Shown: positions 9,873 through 19,471 of the stretch, piece by piece
Numbering within the stretch: position 1 is the stretch's first letter
Layout of the letters: every line of letters starts with the position of its first letter
The notes under the pieces: model-generated
The model's input: the letters and a program-made list of their open reading frames with translations, nothing else
What the model was told of the DNA's origin: nothing
Databases searched by the model: none
Source of the DNA: Daphnia carinata
Taxonomy: Eukaryota > Arthropoda > Branchiopoda > Diplostraca > Daphniidae
NCBI RefSeq assembly: GCF_022539665.2
Contig: NC_081335.1
Location: 5,766,001-5,830,000 of the forward strand
Length of the DNA stretch: 64,000 nucleotides
Direction of reading: 5' to 3'
Translations under genes and position numbers: made by a program

Positions 9873-11954
9873 TTACGTCCCGTAATCAGACTTTGTAAGC
9901 GAATCCGGTTCCGGTTCTTGAACTGGACGAAAGCATAGCTTGCAGATGAGTCCTAAAAATCCACAACCATAGCAGATACGTAGAAAAAGAAAACCAAGGA
10001 GGCAAAGTACACCAATGAAGAAATAATTTTTAATAGTTTCCCAGCAGCTAGTATAACTGTTTACTCCAGAGGCTGATAACAAGACGTTGGTTACACTTGG
10101 TCGATTATTGGCTGAAAACTCAATCGGCGAATGTTCATTCATAGCTGCGGCAATATCAGCCATAATGCTCATATGATCCATAATAGTTTCACTATACGCA
10201 GAGTTACTTTTATGTTGATTGTAAAAAAAATTCACATATTCATAACGAAAAGAATGCGCAAGAGCTTGTACCGGTAAGACGATACTTGCGTTCACTGGCT
10301 TCCAAGTGTTATTACGAAACGCATAGGGAATGTCATTGAAGTTCACGAACCCATTTGTCCAATAACACGGCGAATATTTAACGAGTTCCCAACTGTCCAG
10401 GTTAATTGTATAATTTTTAAATTTGGGTTGCGGTCCGCAAGATGTTATGACGGTCTCGAAAGTCACATTTAAAAGTTTGCATGATATGACAATGGCGGTT
10501 TTTCCAAAGGCAGGTAATTTTGTGCATCTGAGTAGATCTAGATGCCAAGCAGCTAACCAACCATTATATTGTGCCGCAATGATTGCTCTTACATGTTTGG
10601 CATTTCTTGAATCACATTGTAATATCTGAATTAATCGTGATAATTCATTTTCATGGTCCGTAAGTTGATCACGAACATATTGTAAGTTAGCGGAAGGATC
10701 CAAATTTTGAGCGCTAGGTGGCGCGAGGTCAATGTTATTGTCGACAAATTTTCCATGATGGCCGCCGTTGCAACGAAGAGTTTTCATTGGCCGAGAATAC
10801 TAAAGGCAGATTTCTTGGAACAAGAGTTTTGTATGGGAATACAACGCGATTTGAAAGATAAAAATCCAATTGTTTTTTATCATCTTGAAGGCAAAAAATT
10901 TTATCATTGCCCGTTTTTCGAATTAATTTTCCAATTCCAGATTCGATGAGATAAGCTTTTGGTTCAGATCGTTGAGTATAGGTTTTGTGCCAAACCAATG
11001 TTAAATGATTATGCGACAAATGACCTGTTGATGCGGAAGCAATACCAATTGTTGTGGAAAAATTACCATCCTCCACATCTTGATATAGACGAATTTTCTC
11101 GAGCGCACAATTAACAATTTCCACATCAATGGTTTGTAACCAATGACCGAAAATTTGAGGTTCACGTTCAAATACATATTGTCACGTGCACTGTTTTGCT
11201 TATCTTTATTCGGAGAAGTGGGTGAGATTCACCCACTCATTTCTCTAAAGATTTCTTTGTACTAAGCCTAGACGTAAAGTAGTCGTAAGGTAAGAAGCTA
11301 TAAAGAGCCAAGAAATCCTTTGTTTGAGTTAATTAGTTTAGTGCGCTAGAATAGTGAAATACTGTGTTGATTCTCCAAAATTGTTACTGTGTTTTCTTGT
11401 GGGTGTAGTGTGGTGGTGGGCACTATCAGCGTAGTGAAAAGTAGCGTAGCCGCTGATAGTGGAAGTGGATCGGTACGCTGAACTGTCGAGACATGATCAG
11501 CCAGTGTACGGATTAGCCTCCACATCGTGATCAGAGCGACGTGAACTTCCCCGTGTTTTTACCCGTGACAATATTTATTTTCCGCAGCAATCATTTTTTG
11601 ATCGTCACACCGAAGACTGTTAATCATGTCGTTGCACTCATTTGGGGTAGTGTCAAGCGGAATTTTATCGGGCACAATCACCAATTGTCTAAAAAAATTC
11701 ATGATGACATGTCGAATTTGTTTCCATTTCGCACAGATATAACCAGGAAATTGAACTGCGGCACGCACTTCACTATACACTGATTATTGTACGTCAACGG
11801 AATGTTTATCGTTTGTTTCCGGATGACAATCGACATCCGAAAATTGAATTATTCCCATTTTAGACGATTCGGTACAATCGCACACGGTCGCTTCAAAGGC
11901 TTATGTGTTCAGTCCATAAAGGCATAGTAGTAAAACAAATGGAAATGGCGACAT
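9873..11954 (-). pseudogene. env: Element A env-like glycoprotein gene (broken)
   Basis: The reading starts at ATG 11954 with a hydrophobic signal (VLLLCLYGL) and continues with a Cys-rich ectodomain (VCDC, GYICAKW, CNDM). The distal part (10787-9873) has several N-glycosylation sites, a CGPQP block, a PCYW block, and a membrane anchor with a Cys-rich cytoplasmic start before a 20-residue tail. Breaks are in-frame TAA at 11901-11903 and 11784-11786, a solo LTR insertion at 11180-11570, and a frameshift near 10780. No RxxR site with a following fusion peptide was seen, so it is not the baculovirus-F type found in element C. The order of Cys blocks suggests a class III, mononegavirus-like (for example chuvirus) glycoprotein, but that is inference. 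Confidence 0.7.
11180..11570. mobile_element. Solo LTR D inserted in env of element A
   Basis: This 391-bp insert begins TGTCACGTG and ends CCGTGACA, and is flanked on both sides by ATAT (11176-11179 and 11571-11574). The env reading is interrupted exactly here and resumes beyond it. It contains hairpins (for example AGTGGGTGA with TCACCCACT, and ACTATCAGCG with CGCTGATAGT). Its ends resemble the LTR of element C but the interior differs, so it is a related gypsy family reduced to one LTR. Confidence 0.8.
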
Positions 11955-12143
11955 TTCTACATATGTTGGAAATATATAAAAAAAAAACACATAAGAAAAA
12001 TTTAAACATAGCAGTGGCCAAAAATATTCTACATCGACATTGGTTTTTTTTCTTATATATATATATATATTGGAAATAGAATAAAAGACAAAAAGAAAAA
12101 GAAAAGAAAATAAAAGTGAAAAATTTTGCCGTCGGCCCTCGAT

Positions 12144-12170
12144 AGGTCAACGATTTCCCGTCGGCTTTTC
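12144..12170 (-). promoter_or_regulatory. Conserved non-coding block upstream of env in element A
   Basis: Plus-strand GGTCAACGAT followed by CCGTCGG and TTTTC is shared with element B at 43887-43912, at a similar distance (about 190 bp) upstream of the env start codon. The surrounding non-coding DNA is much less alike. It could be a splice-acceptor region, promoter or packaging site for an env transcript; the sequence alone does not decide. Confidence 0.45.
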
Positions 12171-13236
12171 AGCAGCTGCGCTACGGCAAAAGATAGGAAA
12201 TAAAAGGGTGTCGCATTATAACTGTGTTTTCGGGCATAAGAAAAAATGATTTTTAATTGAAAGAGGTATCGCTGAAAAGAGGAGAAGACGCTCGTATTTA
12301 TCAAAAAAAAATTAATTGAAAAAGATTGATTCGTTTAATTATGCGGAGAAGAAAACAAACGTTTAAAATTTTACGGCGGGCAAATTCCGCGCGCGAAAGG
12401 TCAAACTCAGCGCGCAAAGTCCAACGCAGGGAAAAAGGGACTTGGCTAGAAACGGAACGGAAAGAATGTGAAACATGAACGGGTGGGTGGAGCTAATGCG
12501 CTTGAGAGGAAACAAGGAATTTTCAGAATACGAATGCGAGTGGAAGGAAAGGCTTGTTAGTTGCCCTCCGGCAAAAAGAGAGAGCGAGAATATTTTTCTC
12601 TACTTATTTCAAAGAGTTGAAACAGCTTCAGTATTCGAGAGAAAGATAAGTGAAAAGAAGTGTGAACGGGGGCTGATAAAACTCACCGAAAGAAAAATAT
12701 ATTTCCCCACTTGCTGAGAAGTGTTGGGACAGCTTCAGTGTTGAATAACAAGGGAAAGTGGAAAGTAGTGAAAATGGAGGTGGATAAAATCGGAGCGTTG
12801 GCCATACCACTAGTGAAGAGAACAAAGAAAGAGTGGAACAATTTTTGTGCGTTTAGAAGAAAAGTTTTGTTTCTACAACATTGACAATTTTTATATTCTG
12901 TGTTATTATTGTTAATGTAACTGTACGGAATGAAGGTATAATAAAATGTTCTAATCTACTTTAAGTATTAGGATTGTTAATAATGTGATATTTTAATAAA
13001 AATGGAACGTAGAATTTAAAAGCTTATCATTTCGAATGAAAGCATGTTCAAGATTCAGAGAATGAAAACAACACATAAATTTAACTGTAAAGAAGTATAT
13101 ATATACCGAGACTAAACAACTACAACACAAAGTACAAATAAAAAAAGAAAATAGCACGTCACAATATAACATTCTAATCTGATGGGTTCAAATTGTTCGG
13201 TCCTTGTGGGCGTCTTCCCGGCCGCTTATAGGTAGG
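12171..13236. other. Element A non-coding spacer between Y and env
   Basis: No supported gene is present. It is AT-rich with purine-rich tracts. The same position in element B (43913-45083) is also non-coding and of similar length, which suggests the spacer is a functional part of the element, for example transcription signals for env. Confidence 0.5.
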
Positions 13237-13881
13237 TCACGTGTCCTGTATCCACCAACTGGATAAAAGCCAATTTTGCGGTGGAGGCATGTGATTTTTA
13301 GGATCCAGTTCCAGAATTTCTTGTAGTTTTTCGACTGACTTCTGCCAGTTTTTTTCATTAAGGGCTATTTGCAGCTCCAATTTTAGGATCGTCGTACGAA
13401 CATCGAGTTCGCGTCCATATAGGGCGTGTCGGGTTGGCCAGGTGGGGTCCGGGTAAGCAAAAGTAGATTCCAAACGAAGTGTATCAATTGAACTGGGTCG
13501 CAACGAGTGAAGTCACACCTTGTGCGGCACCTGTTTAGGTCGTACCTGGTGCGGTACCGGGTTCCGTTCTACCTGGGCTGGAGCCGGGTTCGATACCTGG
13601 GGCGGAGCCGGGTTGGGTTTCACCTGGGGTGGAACCGGTGGAGTGGAAATGCGGCCAGATGGCCCCGCTTCCGGCTCTTCCAAATCTTGTGTTTTAGGTT
13701 GTCGTGGACTGTTAGAGCTGTGTCGACGAGAGGTGTAGGGTGACAGCCGATATCCTCCATTGGCGTCTTGAGGCATTTTTCGATTTTGGTTGTAAGACGA
13801 CTTTTCGAAAAGGTGTGATAAAGGATTGATTCCTCTCCGTGCTCCCATGTTCGTTATATAGAAATATATTGTCGTAGTCAC
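13237..13881 (-). pseudogene. Element A accessory gene Y (one in-frame stop)
   Basis: About 214 codons run from ATG 13881 to 13237 in one frame, broken by a TGA near 13513. The N-terminal half is basic and serine-rich, then proline-rich with repeated P-x-QV units (near 13515-13640). The C-terminal half ends with a short predicted helical hairpin: an ELxIALNE segment, NW, KS, then EILELDP and a MPPP. That motif recurs in X of this element and in X and Y of element B. It looks like a single TPR-type helix pair. It lies between X and env. Function unknown; a regulatory or scaffolding role is only a guess. Confidence 0.6.
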
Positions 13882-14699
13882 CTATCTTGAAATAACTTCC
13901 CGGAATTGAAGATTATTTCCATTTTCTCCTCCTATGCTGACACGTTTAATGTCCTTATTAATTGCTTCTTCTCGATGTCATAAGCAATTCTCTTTCGTTT
14001 TTTTAATAAATCCATTCCATTAATGCGAAGCGAGCGAAGATGTAATTGTATAGGGCAACATTAAGAAGGGAACGGATTACGAATTCCACGAAATATAAAT
14101 GCATATATATCGAACATACATATATATTAGAAATAACAAATGCCATAACTTAAACACAACTATAACAAATTGAATAGTTGAACATCGAATTTTAATAATA
14201 CATATATATTCATATATACTTGTACGTATACATATATATATATATATGTGTTTCTGTATTCGCACCTCTTGTCTTCGTTTTCTTATCCGATCTTATTACA
14301 GTAGTGTAATACTACTCTTCATTTGGTTATATTTGAATTTCAATTTTATTTATCCTTATTTATTTATTTATTTTATTCTATTTTTTTCTTCAAGTCTTCG
14401 CGTATTATCAAAGAAAAGAAAACCCTTTTATTATTACCGTAATGTAATAACAAAATTAACAACAAAAATTCATACCAAATTCGGAAAATTAAATGGTAAA
14501 TATATTGTTCGTCGGACAAGCGAATACAAGAATTGCTATATCATATAAGTTGGACAAGGATAACAAACTACAAACATGAATATATGAAAATATAACCACA
14601 AAACACATAAACAAGAGAATAATATGACACATAACACGAAAGCACTACAATAAAGAAATAAATTGTAAAGACGATAAAAATTTCAAGATGTTTTCCTCT
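13882..14699. other. Element A spacer between X and Y, with AT microsatellites
   Basis: No gene is supported. TA-rich runs occur near 14100-14130 and 14200-14250. The open frames here are products of low complexity. Element B has a longer spacer at the same place (45459-46813) containing tRNA-arm-like repeats not seen here. Confidence 0.5.
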
Positions 14700-15287
14700 T
14701 CAGTCCTTTTTGCAGAACCTGCAGCGGTAGGAAGGGTTCCAATCCTCAGGAAACCATCCGTAGAGAGGTGGGCTTCGGTTTTCAGGATCCAGATCCAAAA
14801 TCCTTTTTAGTTTCACCACTGCCTTCCTCCAGTCTTCTTGACGAATGTGAACCTGGAGCTCTTCGGCCATATCCCTTGTTCTCCTCCTCATCTCCCTGTT
14901 GAAGCGCCTCTTTTCTTTACGCCAGGCGTGTTCCTGATCTGAATCCTCAGAATGGTGTCCTGGGCTCCTGTAGCTATCCCAGATCTTGTTGTACTTCTCC
15001 ATGTCGGCGTCTCGCACCTTTTGTTCATCCTTGGTCAATGTGGGCTGGTGCACCCACTCGTCGATGGCCTTTTCCTATTCCTTTTCAGCTTCCTCGTCGG
15101 TACTTTCCAACTCTCCTTCTTCCAGCTTACGTCGTTTGATTGCCGGTTCGTCCTTTTCGATGAGCGATTGCGACGTCGTCGCCACTTCACTGGTCTGAGC
15201 TCCATCCCACACATTCAATTCCATGGTGTCTTCAGAGTCCATGTTAGAATCAAAACGAATTGCTGAATATCTGCCACTATGTGTCAC
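14700..15287 (-). pseudogene. Element A accessory gene X (one in-frame stop)
   Basis: About 195 codons from ATG 15287 to 14700, broken by one TAG at 15075-15077. The N-terminal part is acidic with a basic KRRK cluster; the middle is very charged (EKRRFNREMRRRTRD). The C-terminal part carries the shared motif: ELQVHIRQ, EDW, KAV, then RILDLDP and RSPP. After it there is a YRCRFC pair of cysteines. It starts only 54 bp after the pol stop codon. No known domain is recognised; the basic cluster could be a nuclear signal. Confidence 0.6.
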
Positions 15288-15341
15288 GAGCTTATATAGT
15301 TCCTTCTGTCCGTAATGAAAGCAGAAATTAAAAGATCCAAA

Positions 15342-15825
15342 TTAAAATCCGTATCGAATAGGCTTCCTGCGATTTCTTTGTGGACGTCCGGTGTTCGCGA
15401 CTGTTTGAGGTGCATCCTTTTCCAAATTTTCATGAAAAATTTCAGGCTGTATTTCGATTAATGGACACTTTTCTGGCGTGTTTTTCGCATAATTTCCAGA
15501 AGCTTGTGGATCCAAATAAATGAAATCCATCTTCGTCGATTTTTCCATTGAATTTGTATTATTTTCCGTCGTTAGAGTTCTAGCCTCTTTTCCGGTGTGT
15601 ATTTTTAGGTCTTAGCCAAGAAGTATAGCGTTAACATCAGGAGGATTTACAGTTTCTTGGACATCATATAGATCATCAAATTCTTCTATAGGCTTATCCA
15701 CATTTTCTGATACATCAATTGTTTGAGTTGAAATCGTTTTACGAATTCGATTCTCAAACTCAGAAGGCGACTCAAATGGGGGACAATGCTCGGTCTTCCA
15801 AAGCATTGTTTCATACAAAGGTTTT
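15342..15825 (-). pseudogene. pol: Element A pol C-terminal tail, downstream of the BEL insertion
   Basis: The frame (15818 downward) begins YETMLWK, the continuation of the integrase C-terminal region interrupted by the BEL element at 15826. An acidic linker follows, with an in-frame TAA at 15612-15614. The end is the basic RPQRNRRKPIRY tail before the stop at 15342. The same tail ends pol in element B and in relic R, so it is a lineage feature. Confidence 0.7.
15821..15825. repeat. Target-site duplication GTTTT of the BEL/Pao element (left)
   Basis: GTTTT directly precedes the LTR at 15826 and is repeated at 24161-24165 directly after the 3' LTR. Five base pairs is usual for BEL/Pao elements. 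Confidence 0.85.
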
Positions 15826-16216
15826 TGTCACCAATTTGATCGGTGGGGGTAGGACCCGGTAGAGGGCTCCCTTATGGGTCGACCGTCTTTTGTTTTTTGT
15901 CCCTTTTTTTGTTTCTTTTGGGCACGACTGGTTCGACGGCCTCAGTACAATTTTGAGTATGTTTCCTTTAGTAACAATTTTCAGTTGTCTAAAGAGTGTT
16001 CCAACAGCCCTTTCAAGCTGTTAAGAAAGTTGTACTCATCCTGGAATCTTCCTTGCCCTATTGTCAGCCGACATTCACGTCGAAACCCTCCTCAGTTTGT
16101 TTAAATAAAGAGTCTAAAACCTTACGCAGTTCTCTAATTCTACAAACCGGGAAGTCAGGGCTAAAGGACTGACTCAAAATTAACGCAATTGCTATTCTCA
16201 CGTGAGATACGCAACA
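15826..16216 (+). repeat. BEL/Pao 5' LTR
   Basis: The 391 bp start TGTCACC and end GCAACA, with an AATAAA at about 16100. Only about five differences from the 3' copy were counted, so insertion is fairly recent compared with element A. Confidence 0.92.
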
Positions 16217-16218
16217 AA

Positions 16219-16237
16219 TGGTGCCGAAACCCGGGAC
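16219..16237 (+). promoter_or_regulatory. BEL/Pao primer-binding site
   Basis: TGGTGCCGAAACCCGGGAC begins 2 bp after the LTR. It starts with TGG, complementary to a tRNA CCA end, and is GC-rich as expected for a tRNA acceptor and T-stem complement. I did not assign the tRNA species. Confidence 0.75.
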
Positions 16238-16414
16238 TCTGGAAATCGAATAGTGTAAATCTCCATTTCCAGCTGTCCAACCTTGTACTTTAGCGACCTC
16301 GTGTTGTTCACGTTCTGTAACCACGCTGGTCGACCAACCGTTCGAACTGTATCCGTTGATATGGTCTACATCCTGCGTCTGTTAAGCATTGTGCTACCTT
16401 ACTTCAATTGCAAG

Positions 16415-19400
16415 ATGAGTGAGACCCAAGGAATCATCGAAGATCCTACCAAAAGGGAACCTACAACGGCCATAAAAATCGCTGAGTCGGGGCCGGTTCA
16501 TGATGGAGGAAGTATAAGAGTCATCTCAAGACCCACCAAGGAAGAAGCTGAAATGGCCTTACAAATCGCCGAGGCGGGGCCAAATCACCATGGTGGAAAT
16601 TTGAGTCACGACTCATCAATTCCCAATCTCACTCAATCACGAGGCCTACGGAAGAGGGAGCATACCACGCTGTCGACCAGGATCCACGACTGTATCCGCC
16701 AACATCGTCAAGGCATTCGTCTCAGCAAGGGCCAATTGAGCATCTGGCGCATCGAACTCGTCCGCCTGTTCGATAGCACCATGGAACTCCACGAGAAATA
16801 CGTGGAGACAGTTACCAATCTGCCTGGTAAACGCCGAGCCGAGTGTGAACGCTGGGAAGTGCAGTTCACGACAGACCACCAAAGTGTACTGTCAGAAATC
16901 GACCAACACCTAGCATCGCGGTCGATTGCATCATCATCACTTGCATCGTCAGTCACTATCAATTCAACAGTGGCGAAAGCAAGTGTAAAAGAAAATTCGA
17001 CTGTATCATTAAGGATCCAACAGCTCGAAACTCAAGCTCGCCAGACTCAAGATGTCCTAAACCGACATGGGGAGCTTTTATCAGACATTGTAAATGACAT
17101 CAAGAAGTCATCTCTGCAAGCCAAACGGCAAAGTGAGTCGTTACACGCGATCGAGCAAATTCTACAATCGATCCACGAGGTCAATGAGAAATCTTTAGCA
17201 ACCGTAGAAAAGAAGATGGACATTCGACTCAAGTCTGCGATGGGCCAAATGGTGGAAGAAAACGAGTCCAGTTCAAAGAAAGTTGAGGAGAAACTAGAAG
17301 CTATTCAGAAAAATAGTGAGTCGCAGTCCAAAGAACTCGAAAGGTTAAAATGCCTTGTACAACAGACGTGTGCAAAAATGTCTAGACAATGGCCCGAGGG
17401 TGAAAATGTCTCATCCCAAGTTCGTCTAGACACGTCGATACAAGACATGTTGTCTCAACGCCGCGAAGCTTTAGGATGGCCGCAAGGCATTACCCCATCC
17501 TCACCGCCACAGGCAGCCAACCTATTGGAGCAATGCAGAAGAGCCGGGACAACGGGCGAGCAAATGGACAGCATAGGGGCAACTATCGACATGTCTAACG
17601 ATCCATCGTTTAGCTGCCAGCAACAGCCAAAGGGCGATCCAAAATCTGATTCTAGTCTCATCTGCAAACTTGTCAATTCTTTGACAATGTCATCACTTCC
17701 ACCTCTCACCATCACCAAGTTCGACGGGAACCCTCTGAACTACCAGATGTTTAAGTCGAAGTTCATGACGCTGTATCACAACCGGTGCAGCGACAATGGA
17801 ATTCGGCTAGCGCATCTGCAGGAGCTACTTTCGACTCATGTTCTCAACTCGGTAGCTGATTGTGTTCACGACCCAAGTAAATACGAAGTGGTCTGGCATC
17901 GACTTGATCAAGAATATGGCCACACCACTATCATGGCCTAAACCCATCTGAATAATCTCCTTCGACTTCCATCTGTGCAGCCAAACGACAGCACCAGCTT
18001 GAAAATATTTTCCAACAAGCTTCACGGTGCGGTCTCTGCTCTGTCAACCTCTGGACTCGCGAGCGAATTAGAGTCGCTGGGCAACCTCATGCATGTTATC
18101 ACCAAACTGCCGAAGACCTTGAGGGAAAGATGGGGAGGAAAGGTGATGAAGATGCATCCCGCTGTACCTTCAATTGTCGATCTGGATGACTGGTTAACCC
18201 TCCAGTCGAAGGGTTCTGATTTTGCAAAATTAATGGCGGGGCCGTCAAACCTTCCAACAATTCAACCAGTCGTGCCCAAGAGAAATGGGAAGAGATATCC
18301 AACTCCCTATGTCTCTACCATCAACCACGTCACCACCTCGACGCCTGAAACAAATTTGCCGCAAACAAAAGGAGCAGGTTTGCGGGTGAGCCCACCCAAT
18401 ACAACCTCGTTTAGCCAAACAAGAGGCAACTCAACGTGCTTTGTTTGCAGAGGAGCGATACACAAGATCGAGGAGTGTAACGCATTCAAGCAGATGTCTC
18501 CAACGCTAAGGGCGGAGACAGTCTTCAAAGCAGGCAGGTGTCTCCGATGCCTTACAGGAAAGCACACCAGCCGAGCTTGCAGAGTCAAATCGATTCGATG
18601 TACGGTCGAAGGGTGCAAGTATCCAGGACACTCGACGTTGCTTCATGGTTCCGAGTTTTCCACAAGAAACAATGCAAGCACCTCTAGTGACTACAAAACC
18701 ACACCAGAATCGAAACCACCGCGTCGAGTGACTTTCGACGACAAAGTCGATGAAGCCTTCCTTGGCGCAGTATCACGCACTAGACTGGACACACCACGTC
18801 GAGTGCTTTTCAAAATCGTTCCTGTCCGTCTACAACACGGAGAAAGGGTCTTCGATACCTTCGGATTCTTAGACAGCGGAAGCGACTCCACCTTAATCCG
18901 AAGTGACGTGGCCAGAACTCAACTAGGTTTGGCAGGGCCAACAACGAAGATCAACGTGACATCTTACGACGGAGGAGTTACTCCAGTCAATGCTCACATC
19001 GTGGACTTCGTCATCAGTTCGCGAGACGGATCGACTTCGTTCCAGGCAAGAAGGGCGTATGCAGTAGAAAATCTACAAGTCGCTCAAAACCCGACCTTTT
19101 CGGACGCACAAGCAAAGGCATTCCCTCACCTGCAAGGCCTAAAGCTCCCAGAAGTCCAATCCGACCAAGTTACGATTCTAATTGGCCTCGATGTAGCAAA
19201 CGCTCACGTCCATAGCGAATCACGCACATCGATGGATGGGTCGACCGGACCGGTAGCTTTCAACACGCCATTTGGATGGTGCCTGGGAGGCAAAGTGGGC
19301 CCGCAAAGCGAACAGGAGCAACCAAGCCATTACGTAGCCCACATCACATCGAGAGAAGAAGAAAGGAACCTTTCCGAAATCGTCGAGCGGTTTTGGAGGC

Positions 19401-19471
19401 TGGAGTCGAAAGACTCTGTACAGCCTCCTACACTCAGGTCAGCAGAAGACCGACGGGGAGAGGAGTTTTGA
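16415..19471 (+). pseudogene. gag: BEL/Pao gag-protease region, one in-frame stop
   Basis: I take ATG 16415 (MSETQ) as the likely start; the frame is open from 16283. The N-terminal 130 residues are low in structure, followed by a long Gln- and Lys-rich coiled coil (near 17000-17350) and a DUF1759-like capsid segment (near 17700-18200). TAA at 17939-17941 interrupts it, and the frame resumes unchanged. Two zinc knuckles follow (CFVC...C near 18437 and CLRC...C near 18540), then a retropepsin-type protease with DSGSDSTLI at about 18872. The frame ends at 19471 just after an FWRLES block that in BEL proteins leads into RT, so the end is a frameshift, not a natural terminus. Confidence 0.85.

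Noticed and set aside
11893..12304. Hydrophobic minus-strand open frames in the A spacer
   Set aside because: They arise from TA and T runs; the env start is in another frame at 11954.
14077..14548. Open frames in the AT-rich spacer between X and Y of A
   Set aside because: Low-complexity TATA repeats, no counterpart in B.
16646..18891. Several minus-strand open frames across the BEL gag region
   Set aside because: They are shadows of the gag-protease frame and show no motif of their own.
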